The notes beneath the pieces are model-generated. The model searched no databases, had not been told where the DNA came from, and worked only from the letters and a program-made list of their open reading frames with translations. From positions 2,424,001 to 2,488,000 of the forward strand of contig NZ_AP025944.1 in the NCBI RefSeq assembly GCF_024349685.1: a stretch of DNA of 64,000 bases. The letters are read 5' to 3'. Position numbers and translations under genes: made by a program. Source of the DNA: Pseudomonas sp. LRP2-20 (GTDB lineage: Bacteria > Pseudomonadota > Gammaproteobacteria > Pseudomonadales > Pseudomonadaceae). Below are positions 25,847 through 35,637 of the stretch, piece by piece. Position 1 is the first letter of the stretch, and the number at the start of each line of letters is the position of its first letter.

Positions 25847-25966
25847 GGGGCCGCTTTGCGGCCCATCGCCGGCAAGCGCGGCTCCCACAGGGACACCACC
25901 GGGTTCAAGGGCAGTAACTTACCTGTGGGAGCCGCGCTTGCCGGCGATGGGCTGCAAAGCAGCCCC
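25847..25966. repeat. REP doublet after iacI
   Basis: Two 45-bp arms at 25847-25891 and 25922-25966 are inverted copies containing GATGGGCTGCAAAGCAGCCC or its near equivalent plus the CCTGTGGGAGCCGCGCTTGC unit. They separate iacI from the convergent porin gene and mark the right end of the iac island. Confidence 0.85.
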
Positions 25967-25977
25967 CCGGTTTTAAC

Positions 25978-27309
25978 TCAGAACGTACTGACAAACACCA
26001 CCTGGCTATACAGGTTGCGGTTGTCATTGCCCAGCTGCGTCCCGCCTTGCTCGGCACTGCGATCAGGCTGGTACAAGCCCACCAGCGGCACGATCATCAG
26101 GTGCTCGTTGATCGTCCACTCTGCATACAGATCCACCTCATGCCCGTCGGCATTGCCCAGGTTGCGGTCGATGGTGTCGAAGTTGAAACCCAGGATCCCG
26201 ACGTTGAGCGACGGGGAAGGGCTCACCTTCAGCCCCACTTTCTGAATGCGCGCATTGCTGTTGAACGGCCCGGCATAGTTGCCGGCCACTTCACCCTGGA
26301 ACCAGGTACCCAGGCCGCGGCTCAGCCCGTAGAACAAGGTGTCATAGCCTTCGGAGAAACGGCTGTAGCGGTAGCTGATGTTCGGTTGCCACGGCACATC
26401 GGCAAAGGTCCAGCCGGCTTCCAGGTACCAGGCATCCTCAGTGGCGGTGTGCGGTTTGTCCTGCTTGGCGTACTCGCCGGACAGGAACAGGTTCTCCACC
26501 CCGGCATTGCCCTGGCCGCGCAGGCTGTAGGTTTTCATGCCGTCGCGCTCCAGCTGCTGGGGCGAGGCAAATGCCTTGTCGACGTGGGTGGTGTCGATGT
26601 AGGTCAGGCCGACCGTGCCGGCATCGGCCACGTGCTCCAGGGTGGCGACGTGCATTTCGGTCTTGGCCTGGGCGCGGTTGTCCGATTGCAGCCACATCAG
26701 GTCGCTGCGCCAGCCCTGCTTGCCGCCCAGGCGCAGTACGGCGGTCTTGTCGAAGCTCTTGCGCGCCGCCAGGTAGTAGGCGCCGCCGCGGTTGAACTGG
26801 CCATCGGCAAGGCCGTGACCGACGTTAAGAGAGTCGCCCTGGATCAGGAAGCCGTCACCGACCGCGATCATCTGCTTGCCGAACGACAGGTCGATACCGT
26901 CCTCGCCCAGCGCGGGCACCAGGTTGCCGGACTTCCAGCCCAGGTAGGCATCCTCGATCTTGGTGGTGCGTTCGCTGCCGTCGCTGAAACCGGCGGCGTC
27001 GCCATCGCCCCAGGTGCCGGAGCTGAGCAGGGCGAAGGCGCCGTACAGCGAACCGCTGCCCCCCAGGCGCTGGTCGCCGCTCAGGCCGTACTTGATGTAG
27101 CCCTCGCGCCATGAGGTGGAGCCGGGCTGGTCGCGGGCGATGGCATAGCTTTCTTCACTGTGGAACACACCGAACACGGCCTCCACGTTGGCATTGAGGT
27201 GGCGCTCGTCATCGCCGTAGAGCTCCAGTGCGGACGCCTCCAGCGAGGCTCCCGCCAGGAGTGCGGCGAGGACCGCGGCCAGGGTGAGACGGAACGGGCG
27301 GTGGTGCAT
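25978..27309 (-). CDS. Outer-membrane beta-barrel porin, alginate-export-like
   Basis: The 443-residue protein has a signal peptide ending near SLEASA-LE and a barrel-rich body with amphipathic strands (KIEDAYLGWKSGNLVPALGE; NISYRYSRFSEGYDTLFYGL) and a C-terminal VVFVSTF, giving the aromatic end needed for outer-membrane insertion. It resembles the alginate-export-like porin group, not OprD. The ATG at 27309 with AAGGAAG upstream is chosen over a longer opening at 27360. The next gene upstream on the same strand is an AraC regulator. Substrate unknown. Confidence 0.75.
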   Translation of the reverse strand: MHHRPFRLTLAAVLAALLAGASLEASALELYGDDERHLNANVEAVFGVFHSEESYAIARDQPGSTSWREGYIKYGLSGDQRLGGSGSLYGAFALLSSGTWGDGDAAGFSDGSERTTKIEDAYLGWKSGNLVPALGEDGIDLSFGKQMIAVGDGFLIQGDSLNVGHGLADGQFNRGGAYYLAARKSFDKTAVLRLGGKQGWRSDLMWLQSDNRAQAKTEMHVATLEHVADAGTVGLTYIDTTHVDKAFASPQQLERDGMKTYSLRGQGNAGVENLFLSGEYAKQDKPHTATEDAWYLEAGWTFADVPWQPNISYRYSRFSEGYDTLFYGLSRGLGTWFQGEVAGNYAGPFNSNARIQKVGLKVSPSPSLNVGILGFNFDTIDRNLGNADGHEVDLYAEWTINEHLMIVPLVGLYQPDRSAEQGGTQLGNDNRNLYSQVVFVSTF

Positions 27310-27451
27310 GGTCTGGCTTCCTTTGTTATGGGCTTGGCAGAAGTTCCGAAGACATGCCAACGATCATGCAGGAAGCACTGGTAGCAGTTTTTGTGCTGGC
27401 TGCCAGTTGCCTTTGGCACCGTGCCAAGGTGACGGCAGGGCTGAAACGCCG

Positions 27452-27472
27452 AAGGCCCCGTTGCGGGGCCTT
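27452..27472 (-). terminator. Hairpin after the FeaR-like araC gene
   Basis: AAGGCCCCG-CAA-CGGGGCCTT on the minus strand is a perfect 9-bp stem, 42 bp past the araC-family stop. It has only the TT of its own stem, so termination strength is moderate. Confidence 0.55.
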
Positions 27473-27513
27473 GGTAGAACAAGAGGTTACTTGAGGCCGG
27501 TTTGCCCGGCTGG

Positions 27514-28428
27514 TCAGTTGGCGTGACGCTTGCGGTACTCGCCGGGGCTCATGCCGAAGCGGGCCTTGAACGCGGTGCTGAAATAGCTCGAATCGGAAAA
27601 GCCCCAGGCGTAGCCCAGCGACGAAACCTTCTGGTCCATGGCCGGGTTGCGCAGGCTCTCGGCGCAGAAGTCCAGGCGGCGGTTGCGGATGTACTGGGCG
27701 ATGACCAGCTCGTGCTTGGCGAAGATGCGGTACAGGCTGCGCATCGAAATGCCCACTTCGCGAGCGATGAACTCGGGGCTGAGGCCTTCGCAGGTGATGT
27801 TCTGGTCGATCAGCCCCAGGGCCTTGCGGAACATGCGCTCGTGGCTGCCGGGGATGGCGTCCTGGGCGATGGCCGGGCGCAGCACGGTGATCAGGGCGTC
27901 GAGCACCGCCTGGCTCTCGTGGTTGGCCATGTGCTGGGTGCGGCCGGCTTCGAGCATCATCAGCCGGGCCATGCTGGCCAGCGGCGTGTTGGCCTCGATC
28001 CGCCTGGCACAGGCCACGCCGATACCCCGGGTGCCGCTTTGCACCTGGCTGCGCGGCAGGATCAGCGACAGCTGACGCGAGCGCTGGTGGAAGTGCATGT
28101 CCAGCGGGGTGCTGGCATCGATCAGGGTGAGGTCGCCGGCCTGCAGTTCAATGCGGGCATCCTGGTGCTCGATGCGCGAGGTGCCGGCCATCTGCAGCAC
28201 GGCGTAGTAGTGGTCGGCACTGCTGGCACGGATTTCCCGCGGGCCGCGAAACAGGTTGACCTGGGTCATGTCGACGATACTCATGGAAATCTGGCCTGCC
28301 TGGCACTTTTCCAGCTGGCCGACGAAGCCGGCGTCGAGCTTGCGGCCGTTGAAATGGCCGCAGGCTTCATTGACCTGGCTCAGCCAGGCCTGGAAGTGGT
28401 CGTCGGAAACACGGCTTGCAGGGGTCAT
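27514..28428 (-). CDS. AraC-family regulator, FeaR-like
   Basis: The 304-residue protein has an N-terminal AraC-binding domain (about 1-195, with WLSQVNEACGHFNGRKLDAG as in FeaR-type regulators) and a C-terminal AraC HTH pair (SPEFIAREVGISMRSLYRIF; VSSLGYAWGFSDSSYFSTAF, ending MSPGEYRKRH). FeaR controls aromatic amine oxidation in E. coli and related proteins control anthranilate genes; the effector here cannot be told. It reads toward the porin at 25978-27309, with a hairpin between them. Confidence 0.75.
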   Translation of the reverse strand: MTPASRVSDDHFQAWLSQVNEACGHFNGRKLDAGFVGQLEKCQAGQISMSIVDMTQVNLFRGPREIRASSADHYYAVLQMAGTSRIEHQDARIELQAGDLTLIDASTPLDMHFHQRSRQLSLILPRSQVQSGTRGIGVACARRIEANTPLASMARLMMLEAGRTQHMANHESQAVLDALITVLRPAIAQDAIPGSHERMFRKALGLIDQNITCEGLSPEFIAREVGISMRSLYRIFAKHELVIAQYIRNRRLDFCAESLRNPAMDQKVSSLGYAWGFSDSSYFSTAFKARFGMSPGEYRKRHAN

Positions 28429-28689
28429 GGATGCCTCGCACGGTAGGACTTGACGCGGATCGCTCGGGCGACTCTTGGTCTTCGGGGTATGCCTTACAAT
28501 TCACTTGAATATTCAAGCAAAAAGCAGGCCTGAAGCGTGCGACGGCTGTGCTGCTGGCAAGGCAAGGCTTTGATTTCAATAAGGTAAATGGTGGATTTGA
28601 AGGGCTTTCAACCCACCGGGCAGGCATGAAGCGCCTGCCCGGCGCTTCGAAATGTAGCAATTTGAGACACCAGTGTTCCCGGCGGCCCG

Positions 28690-30582
28690 TCAGCTGTGCG
28701 GCACGGCCTTGGCCGCCGGCGTACCGGCATATTGTGGCTTGAGATGGCCCTGCTCATCGAGCAGATAGGCATCCATGACTTCGCGCACCACCGGCCCGGC
28801 AACACGGCCGCCGGCCTCGCCGTTCTCGATCATCACCGCCACCACCACGCTGGGGTGGTCGGCCGGGGCGAAACCGACGAACAGGGCGTTGTCGCGGTGC
28901 CGCTCGAGGGTCTTGTTGCGGTTGTAGCGTTCACCCTGCTTGATCGCCACCACCTGCGCCGTGCCGCTCTTGCCTGCGATGCGGTACTGGGCGCCGGCGG
29001 CAGCGGCGCGGGCGATGCCGCGCGGGTCGTGCATGACCATCTGCATGCCGACGTTGACCTGGTCCCAGGCGTGCTTGTCATGCAGCACGATGTCGGGCAT
29101 CGGGTTGGGGTCGACCGGCGCCTCGCCACCCACGGTCATGGCCAGGTGCGGGCGGTGCCATACGCCCTTGCTCGCCAGCAGGCTGGTGGCCTGGGCCAGC
29201 TGCAACGGGGTGACCTGCATGTAGCCCTGGCCGATGCCGAGGATCAGCGTCTCGCCCGGGAACCAGGCCTGGCGCCGGGTGGCGCGCTTCCACGCCTGTG
29301 AAGGCATCAGCCCGGGGGCTTCCTCGAACATGTCCAGCGAGACCTTCTGGCCCAGGCCGAACTCGGCCATGTAGTCGTGCAGGCGGTCGATGCCGAGCTT
29401 GTGCGCCAGGTCATAGAAGTAGGTGTCGTTGGAACGCATGATGGCGGTGTACATGTCTACCCAGCCATCGCCGCTGTGGTTCCAGTTGCGGTACTTGTGG
29501 TCGTAGTTGGGCAGCTCGTAGTAACCCGGGTCGAACACCCGGCTGCCGGGGGTGATCACGCCGCTGTCGAGGCCGGCGATGGCCACCTCCGGCTTGACCG
29601 TCGAGCCGGGCGCATACAGGCCGCGCAGCACGCGGTTGAACAGCGGCCGGTCGATCGAGTCGCGCAGCGCGGCATACTGCTTGAAGCTGATGCCCTTGAC
29701 GAACAGGTTGGGGTCGAAGCTCGGGTTGCTGACCATCGCCAGCACGTCGCCGTTGGCCGGGTCGAGCACCACCACGGCGCCACGGCGGTCGCCCAGGGCC
29801 TTTTCGGCGGCCACCTGCAGGTGCGAGTCGAGGCTGAGGATGATGTCCTTGCCGGGGATCGGGTCCTTGTGGTTGAGCACGCGCATCACCCGGCCCTGGG
29901 CGTTGGTTTCCACTTCTTCGTAGCCTACGTGGCCGTGCAGCTGGGCTTCGTAGAAGTGCTCGATGCCGGTCTTGCCGATGGACTGGGTGCCACGGTACTC
30001 GGTGCTGTCGAGGGTCTTGGCTTCTTTTTCGTTGATGCGCCCGACGTAGCCGACCGAATGGGCGAAGTGTTCGGCCAGCGGGTATTCGCGGATGAACTGG
30101 GGTTCGACGTCCAGGCCTGGCAGGCGGAACTGGTTGACCGCGATCAGGGCGATCTGTTCTTCCGTCAGGCCGACCATCAGGGTGACTGGCTCGAACGGTT
30201 TGCGGCCACGGCGCAGGTCCTTGTCGAACTGCTTGCGGTCGTCTTCACCGAGGCCGAGGATTTCGGCCAGGCTGTCGAGCACCTTGGCTGAGTCGCCGGC
30301 GCGCTCGCGGGTCATGGTCAGGTCGAAGCTGGGCTTGTTGTCGGCCAGCACCACGCCGTTGCGATCATAGATCAGCCCGCGCTCGGGGGCGATGGGCAGG
30401 ATGTGCACGCGGTTGTTTTCCGACACTGCGCTCTGCTGGTCGTGCTGCAGCACCTGCAGCACGTAGAGCCGGCCCACCAGGACGGCGCACAGGCTGAACA
30501 CCAGGGCGGCGCAGGCCAGGAGCCGGCGGTTGACCAGGTGTTTTTCCTTTTCGTGGTCCTTGAGGGGGATCGGTTGTGGCAT
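28690..30582 (-). CDS. mrdA: Penicillin-binding protein 2 (peptidoglycan transpeptidase)
   Basis: The 630-residue class B PBP builds cell-wall peptidoglycan during elongation. It has an N-terminal membrane anchor (LACAALVFSLCAVLVGRLYV), a PBP dimerisation domain and a transpeptidase domain with the active-site motifs YAPGSTVKPE (SxxK), MRSNDTYF (SxN) and GKSGTAQV (KSG). The length fits PBP2 of Pseudomonas. The start at 30582 (MPQPIPLKDH) is chosen; the open frame extends upstream into a REP element. P. putida carries two mrdA genes and this may be the accessory one; rodA is not adjacent. Confidence 0.9.
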   Translation of the reverse strand: MPQPIPLKDHEKEKHLVNRRLLACAALVFSLCAVLVGRLYVLQVLQHDQQSAVSENNRVHILPIAPERGLIYDRNGVVLADNKPSFDLTMTRERAGDSAKVLDSLAEILGLGEDDRKQFDKDLRRGRKPFEPVTLMVGLTEEQIALIAVNQFRLPGLDVEPQFIREYPLAEHFAHSVGYVGRINEKEAKTLDSTEYRGTQSIGKTGIEHFYEAQLHGHVGYEEVETNAQGRVMRVLNHKDPIPGKDIILSLDSHLQVAAEKALGDRRGAVVVLDPANGDVLAMVSNPSFDPNLFVKGISFKQYAALRDSIDRPLFNRVLRGLYAPGSTVKPEVAIAGLDSGVITPGSRVFDPGYYELPNYDHKYRNWNHSGDGWVDMYTAIMRSNDTYFYDLAHKLGIDRLHDYMAEFGLGQKVSLDMFEEAPGLMPSQAWKRATRRQAWFPGETLILGIGQGYMQVTPLQLAQATSLLASKGVWHRPHLAMTVGGEAPVDPNPMPDIVLHDKHAWDQVNVGMQMVMHDPRGIARAAAAGAQYRIAGKSGTAQVVAIKQGERYNRNKTLERHRDNALFVGFAPADHPSVVVAVMIENGEAGGRVAGPVVREVMDAYLLDEQGHLKPQYAGTPAAKAVPHS

Positions 30583-30630
30583 GGGGGCTCTGTACAGTAG
30601 CGAATTCGGCGGGCGAGGGCTTCGCCCTCG

Positions 30631-30713
30631 TTCGCGGGGCAAGCCCGCTCCCACATGTACTGCGCCGATCTTGGGCTTGCGCGGTACTTGTGGGAGCGGG
30701 CTTGCCCCGCGAA
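30631..30713. repeat. REP doublet upstream of mrdA
   Basis: Perfect 25-bp inverted arms, TTCGCGGGGCAAGCCCGCTC plus CCACA at 30631-30655 and the complement at 30689-30713. They lie in the 291-bp space between mrdA and the purine permease, which otherwise holds no gene. Confidence 0.85.
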
Positions 30714-30873
30714 TGGGCCGCCCAGCGGCCCCAGGGCCGGCGATGCTACGCAACCCGGCCCCGCGCCTCAAGGCAAGCGCGACCCGGTCACCGCCCCGGA
30801 TCACGCATCCCGCCCACCATCAGGGCGTTAACACTAACATGAAGATTTGTTCATCAGGTTTCAGGTTTGCCTG

Positions 30874-32385
30874 TCAGTGAGCGTGTTCGGCCTGTTTCCT
30901 GGCCGATGCCGGGGCATGCCCATGGGCCTCCTCCACTTCGATGATCGGCACTTCCTTGCCATCACAGTCGAACAGCTTGCCATCGCGGAAGAAGTCGCCT
31001 TCGTTGAGCCAGGCCACATCGTGGTAGCGCAGGGTCCGCTCACTGGCGGCGACGAACACCGACTGCTGGTCGGAGTTGCCGGCTCGCAGGTGGTTGAACA
31101 GCAGGTTGAGCAGGATCGCCATGATCGCCGACGAGCTGATGCCGGAGTGGAAAATGGTCTCGAACCAGCTCGGGAAGTGGTGGTAGAAGCCCGGTGCGGC
31201 GATCGGAATCATGCCGAAGCCGATCGAGGTGGCGACGATGATCAGGTTCATGTTGTTGCGGTAGTCCACCTGGGCCAGGGTGCGGATGCCACTGGCCGCG
31301 ACGGTGCCGAACAGCACCACGCCGGCGCCGCCGAGCACGGCGGTCGGTACTGCGGCCACCAGCCGGCCCATCACCGGCAGCAGGCCGAGGGTGACCAGGA
31401 TGAAACCGGCGCTGGCTACCACATAGCGGCTCTTGACCCCGGTCACCGCCACCAGGCCGACGTTTTGCGCGAAGGCGCTTTGGGTGAACGAGCCGAACAG
31501 CGGCGCCAGGGCGCTGGAAATCATGTCGGCGCGCAGGCCGTTGCCCAGGCGCCGGGCATTGACGTCGGTGCCGATGATCTCGCCCACGGCGAGGATGTCC
31601 GCCGAGGTTTCGACCATGGTCACCACGATGACGATCAGCATCGACAGGATCGCTGCCAGCTGGAACTCGGGGGTGAAGTGCAGCACCTCGGGCAGTGCCA
31701 CCGAAGGGCCGTCGAGCGCCTGGGAGAAATCGGCCATGCCGAACGCCATGGCCACCAGGGTGCCGATCACCATCGCCAGCAGGATCGACAGGCGCGACAG
31801 GCTGGCGCTGCCCAGCTTGCTGAGCAACAGCACGCAGGCCAGGGTGAACGCGGCCAGGCTGATATTGGCGGTGCTGCCGAAGTCGGCCGCCTGGCTGTTG
31901 CCGCCCATGGCCCAGCGCGCTGCCACCGGCATCAGGGGCAGGCCGATGGTGGTGATGACGATGCCGGTCACCAGCGGCGGGAAGAACTGGATGATCCGCG
32001 AGAACAGCGGGGTGATCAGCAGGCCGACCAACGACGAGACGATCACGGCGCCGAACACCACCTGCAGGCCGTTGGTGCCATCATTGCCGATGATCGCGAC
32101 CATGGTCGCCACGCTGGCAAAGGAAACGCCCTGGACCAGCGGCAGGCGGCAGCCGAAGAACGGCAGGCCCAGGGTCTGCAGCAAGGTGGCCAGGCCCCCG
32201 GCGAACAGCGAGGCGGCAATCAGCATGCCGACATCGGCCGGCGACAGGCCGGCTGCCTGGCCGATGATCAGCGGCACGGCGATCATGCCGCCGTACATGG
32301 TCAATACATGCTGCAGGCCGTAGGCGAAGTTGGCGCCAATACCGAGGTTCTCGTCTTCCGGACGAGGTGTAGCGGTAGATGTCAT
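30874..32385 (-). CDS. NCS2-family nucleobase (xanthine/uric acid) permease
   Basis: The 503-residue, fourteen-helix transporter of the nucleobase-cation-symport-2 family has FAYGLQHVLTMYGGMIAVPL at the N-terminus, SAFAQNVGLVAVTGVKSRYV in the middle (the family's QNxGxxxxTG signature) and a hydrophilic C-tail. It lies 134 bp downstream of an 8-oxoguanine deaminase on the same strand, so oxidised purines, xanthine or uric acid are likely substrates. Uracil transport is less likely because the motif is of the purine type. Confidence 0.85.
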   Translation of the reverse strand: MTSTATPRPEDENLGIGANFAYGLQHVLTMYGGMIAVPLIIGQAAGLSPADVGMLIAASLFAGGLATLLQTLGLPFFGCRLPLVQGVSFASVATMVAIIGNDGTNGLQVVFGAVIVSSLVGLLITPLFSRIIQFFPPLVTGIVITTIGLPLMPVAARWAMGGNSQAADFGSTANISLAAFTLACVLLLSKLGSASLSRLSILLAMVIGTLVAMAFGMADFSQALDGPSVALPEVLHFTPEFQLAAILSMLIVIVVTMVETSADILAVGEIIGTDVNARRLGNGLRADMISSALAPLFGSFTQSAFAQNVGLVAVTGVKSRYVVASAGFILVTLGLLPVMGRLVAAVPTAVLGGAGVVLFGTVAASGIRTLAQVDYRNNMNLIIVATSIGFGMIPIAAPGFYHHFPSWFETIFHSGISSSAIMAILLNLLFNHLRAGNSDQQSVFVAASERTLRYHDVAWLNEGDFFRDGKLFDCDGKEVPIIEVEEAHGHAPASARKQAEHAH

Positions 32386-32519
32386 GGTGAGTAGCTCGCT
32401 TTTGTTATTGTCACGCGTCTAACTGCATGGTTTCAGTCGCATTGGGGTGAAACAGGTAAAACGCAGCCGCAACAAGGCGCGCCGCGCTCTTTCGAGCGCA
32501 GCGGCCAGGGTGGTTCGGG

Positions 32520-33899
32520 TTATTCGCCGCTGACGAGCTGGTAGGCCAACTGGTTGTGGCGTTCCAGTACCCGCGGTAGGTCGATGGTGGTGATGCGGCC
32601 ATCCTGCACCACCACCCGGCCATTGATCACGCTGGTGTCGACGTGGGTCGGGGTGCAGAACACCAGGGCCGCCAAGGGGTCGTGCAGGGCGCCGGCATAG
32701 GCCACGTGGCCCAGGTCGAAGGCGACGAAGTCGGCGATCATGCCGGGTGCCAGGGCGCCGATGTCGTTGCGGTTGAGCACCTTGGCGCCACCCAGGGTGG
32801 CGATTTCCAGGGCTTCGCGGGCGGTCATCGCGTCCGGTCCGAAGCCGACGCGCTGCAGCAGCAGTGCCTGACGCACTTCGCCGATCATGCTGGCGCCGTC
32901 GTTGGAGGCCGAGCCATCCACACCCAGGCCTACCGGCACGCCGTGGTCGCGCATCTTGCGGATCGGCGCGATGCCCGAGGCCAGGCGCATGTTCGAGCAG
33001 GGGCAGTGGGCGACACCGGTGCCGGTGCGGGCGAACAGCTCGATGCCGTGCTGGTCGAGCTGCACGCAGTGGGCGTGCCACACATCGTGGCCGACCCAGC
33101 CGAGGTCTTCGGCGTATTCGGCCGGGGTCATGCCGAACTTTTCGCGGCTGTAGGCGATGTCGTTGACGTTTTCGGCCAGGTGGGTGTGCAGCGAAACGCC
33201 GTAGTTGCGCGCCAGCACTGCGGCCTCGCGCATCAGGTCGCGGCTGACCGAGAACGGCGAGCAGGGTGCCACCACCACGCGCAGCATCGAACCATGGCTG
33301 GCATCGTGGTAGTCCTCGATCAGGCGCTGCGACTCCTTGAGGATGTCGCTTTCCTTCTCCACCACCGAATCAGGCGGCAGGCCGCCCTGGCTGCGGCCCA
33401 CGCTCATGCTGCCGCGGGCGGCGTGGAAGCGCATGCCGATCTCGCCGGCAGCATGGATGCTGTCGTCGAGCTTGCAGCCGTTGGGGTAGATGTACAGGTG
33501 GTCGCTGGAGGTGGTGCAGCCAGACAGGATCAGCTCGGCCATGGCGGTCTGGGTCGATACCGAGATCATTTCCGGGGTCAGCCGCGCCCAGATCGGGTAC
33601 AGGTTGGTCAGCCAGTTGAACAGCTCGCCGTCCTGGGCCGCCGGTACCACGCGGGTGAGGCTCTGGTACATGTGGTGGTGGGTGTTGACCAGGCCCGGGA
33701 TGACCACCTTGCCGGCCATGTCGAGGATCACATCGGCGTGCTGTGGCAGCGTATCGCTGGGGCCGACCTGCTTGATCAGGTTGTCTTCGATGTACAGGCC
33801 GCCGCCTTTGATCTCGCGGCGTTCGCCGTCCATGGTGACCAGCAGTGCGGCGTTCTTGACCAGGAGGGTCTTGGGGGTGTGTTGCAGGGAAGCTTGCAT
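32520..33899 (-). CDS. 8-oxoguanine deaminase (amidohydrolase superfamily)
   Basis: The 459-residue metal-dependent amidohydrolase has the metal-binding motif TPHHMYQS-like NTHHHMYQSLTR, VSLHTHLAENVNDI, WHAHCVQLDQ and LGVDGSASNDGASM, which together mark the guanine/8-oxoguanine deaminase and hydroxyatrazine hydrolase group. Older annotations call close relatives hydroxydechloroatrazine ethylaminohydrolase; in Pseudomonas the group was shown to deaminate 8-oxoguanine to urate. The partner permease gene downstream supports purine turnover. The ATG at 33899 fits the usual N-terminus. Confidence 0.8.
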   Translation of the reverse strand: MQASLQHTPKTLLVKNAALLVTMDGERREIKGGGLYIEDNLIKQVGPSDTLPQHADVILDMAGKVVIPGLVNTHHHMYQSLTRVVPAAQDGELFNWLTNLYPIWARLTPEMISVSTQTAMAELILSGCTTSSDHLYIYPNGCKLDDSIHAAGEIGMRFHAARGSMSVGRSQGGLPPDSVVEKESDILKESQRLIEDYHDASHGSMLRVVVAPCSPFSVSRDLMREAAVLARNYGVSLHTHLAENVNDIAYSREKFGMTPAEYAEDLGWVGHDVWHAHCVQLDQHGIELFARTGTGVAHCPCSNMRLASGIAPIRKMRDHGVPVGLGVDGSASNDGASMIGEVRQALLLQRVGFGPDAMTAREALEIATLGGAKVLNRNDIGALAPGMIADFVAFDLGHVAYAGALHDPLAALVFCTPTHVDTSVINGRVVVQDGRITTIDLPRVLERHNQLAYQLVSGE

Positions 33900-34024
33900 G
33901 TCTCATGCCTGGCGCAATACGCAGCGACGTTGGCCGGTGTCGTAGGCGCACAGGCATGCATGTAAGCAAAGTTTGAAATTTTTGTATACAGAAAAATGTA
34001 GGGGCCCGCAGGCCCCGGATGGCT

Positions 34025-35383
34025 TCAACCCACTTGCACGGGCGCCTTGCTGGCGCCTTTGCGCAGGCCTGTGACGCCCCAGGCGAGGCCCAGCACGGCA
34101 GCGATCACCGAGCCAGACAGCACGCCGAGTTTGGCTGCGCCCAGCGAGGCCGGGTCGCTGTAGGCCAGGTTGGCAATGAAGATCGACATGGTGAAACCGA
34201 TGCCGGCCAGCAGGCCGATCAGGGTGATGCCGCGCCAGTTGACCTGGGCCGGCAGGCTGCACCAGCCCAGGCGCACCATCAGCCAGCTGACGCCGATGAT
34301 GCCCAGCGGCTTGCCGGCCACCAGGGCCACGGCCACGGCGGTCATCACCCAGTGCGGCCCCTCGGCCGACAGGTCGATGCCCGACAGGCCGACACCGGCG
34401 TTGGCCAGGGCGAACAGCGGCATGATCGCGTACGCCACCCACGGGTGCAGGGCGCCGCCTACACGGGTCACCGGGGCCACCAGTTCACGCTGGGCCAGGC
34501 GCAGGCGCTTGAGTGGGGCGCTGAGGTCGCCAGTGTCCTGCTCGGGGGCCTTGGCGCGGCCGAGCAGGTCGTTGGTGAAGCGCGACACCGCATCCAGCGG
34601 GCGCTCGCCCATCGGCATGGCGGCAACCGGGGTCATCAGGCCGAGGATCACGCCGGCCAGGGTCGGGTGGGCGCCGGTCATCAGCATGCCGACCCAAGTA
34701 ATGGTGCCAGGGATGACATAGGCCCAGGCCGAGCCGACGCCGATCTTCTGCAGCCCGATCACCAGCAGCAGGCCGATGGCGGCTACGCCGAAGCCGCTGT
34801 AGTCGAGGCCACCGGAGTAGAAGACGGCGATGATCAGCACGGCGATGATGTCATCGATGATCGCCAGGGCCAGCAGGAACACGCGGATGTTGGACGGGAT
34901 CGACTTGCCCAGCAGGGCCAGCACGCCCACCGCGAAGGCGATGTCGGTGGCGGTCGGCACGGCCCAGCCTTGCTGCTCGGCTGGCGCATGGCCGAAAGCC
35001 AGGTAGATCAGCGCAGGTACCGCTACGCCACCCACCGCGGCGGCCATGGGCAAGGTGGCCTGACGCAGGCTGGCCAGGGCGCCTTCGTGAATTTCGCGAC
35101 GGATTTCCATGCCGACCACCAGGAAGAAGATGGTCATCAGGCCATCGTTGATCCAGAAGTGCAGGGATTGCGAGAAGCTGAACGAGCCGATGCCGAAGCT
35201 GATCGGAGTGTGCCACAGGGCATCGTAGCTGGCGGCGGCCGGAGAGTTGGCCCAGATCAGGGCAGCGACAGCCGTGATCAGCAGGACGATGCCGCTGACC
35301 GCTTCGATATGCAGGAAACGCTCGAAATTGGCGAAGGCGCGTTGGGCCAGGCGCTGGGCGCGGGTCAAATGGGTTTTTTGCAT
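34025..35383 (-). CDS. nhaA: Na+/H+ antiporter NhaA
   Basis: The 452-residue antiporter expels Na+ in exchange for protons at the inner membrane. It has the NhaA signatures [36 protein letters not shown] (conserved Asp residues of the ion site) and [16 protein letters not shown]. The length exceeds E. coli NhaA (388) by a C-terminal stretch that includes [20 protein letters not shown]. The start at 35383 ([10 protein letters not shown]) is preferred to an upstream in-frame start at 35419. It stands alone. Confidence 0.92.
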   Translation of the reverse strand: MQKTHLTRAQRLAQRAFANFERFLHIEAVSGIVLLITAVAALIWANSPAAASYDALWHTPISFGIGSFSFSQSLHFWINDGLMTIFFLVVGMEIRREIHEGALASLRQATLPMAAAVGGVAVPALIYLAFGHAPAEQQGWAVPTATDIAFAVGVLALLGKSIPSNIRVFLLALAIIDDIIAVLIIAVFYSGGLDYSGFGVAAIGLLLVIGLQKIGVGSAWAYVIPGTITWVGMLMTGAHPTLAGVILGLMTPVAAMPMGERPLDAVSRFTNDLLGRAKAPEQDTGDLSAPLKRLRLAQRELVAPVTRVGGALHPWVAYAIMPLFALANAGVGLSGIDLSAEGPHWVMTAVAVALVAGKPLGIIGVSWLMVRLGWCSLPAQVNWRGITLIGLLAGIGFTMSIFIANLAYSDPASLGAAKLGVLSGSVIAAVLGLAWGVTGLRKGASKAPVQVG

Positions 35384-35557
35384 AGGCGCAAGAACTCCTG
35401 CAGGCGGCCCGACCTGCACTGTTCTTTAACCTGCATCACTGCACCTTGCAGCTAGCACCCGGGGGGAGTTTAGCGGGTGGAGGCGGGGAGGCCAATGTTT
35501 ATTGCCTTGTTGAGATTTTGCTGGACTGCCACGCACCCCAATGCATGCTCCTTTATC

Positions 35558-35599
35558 TGTGGAGCGGGCTTGCCCGCAAACACGGGCAGAGCCCGTGCC
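35558..35599. repeat. Single degenerate REP unit
   Basis: TGTGGAGCGGGCTTGCCCGC followed by a small ACGGGCAGAGCCCGT palindrome, between nhaA and the type VI effector module. One unit only; no inverted partner seen. Confidence 0.6.
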
Positions 35600-35637
35600 A
35601 TCCCGCTCTGGGTAAATGGAAGCGAGTTCGAGGCGCG

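Noticed and set aside
30874..32385. Opposite-strand 515-codon frame over the purine permease
   Set aside because: His/Gln/Asp-rich antisense product without domain features; the permease signature is on the minus strand.
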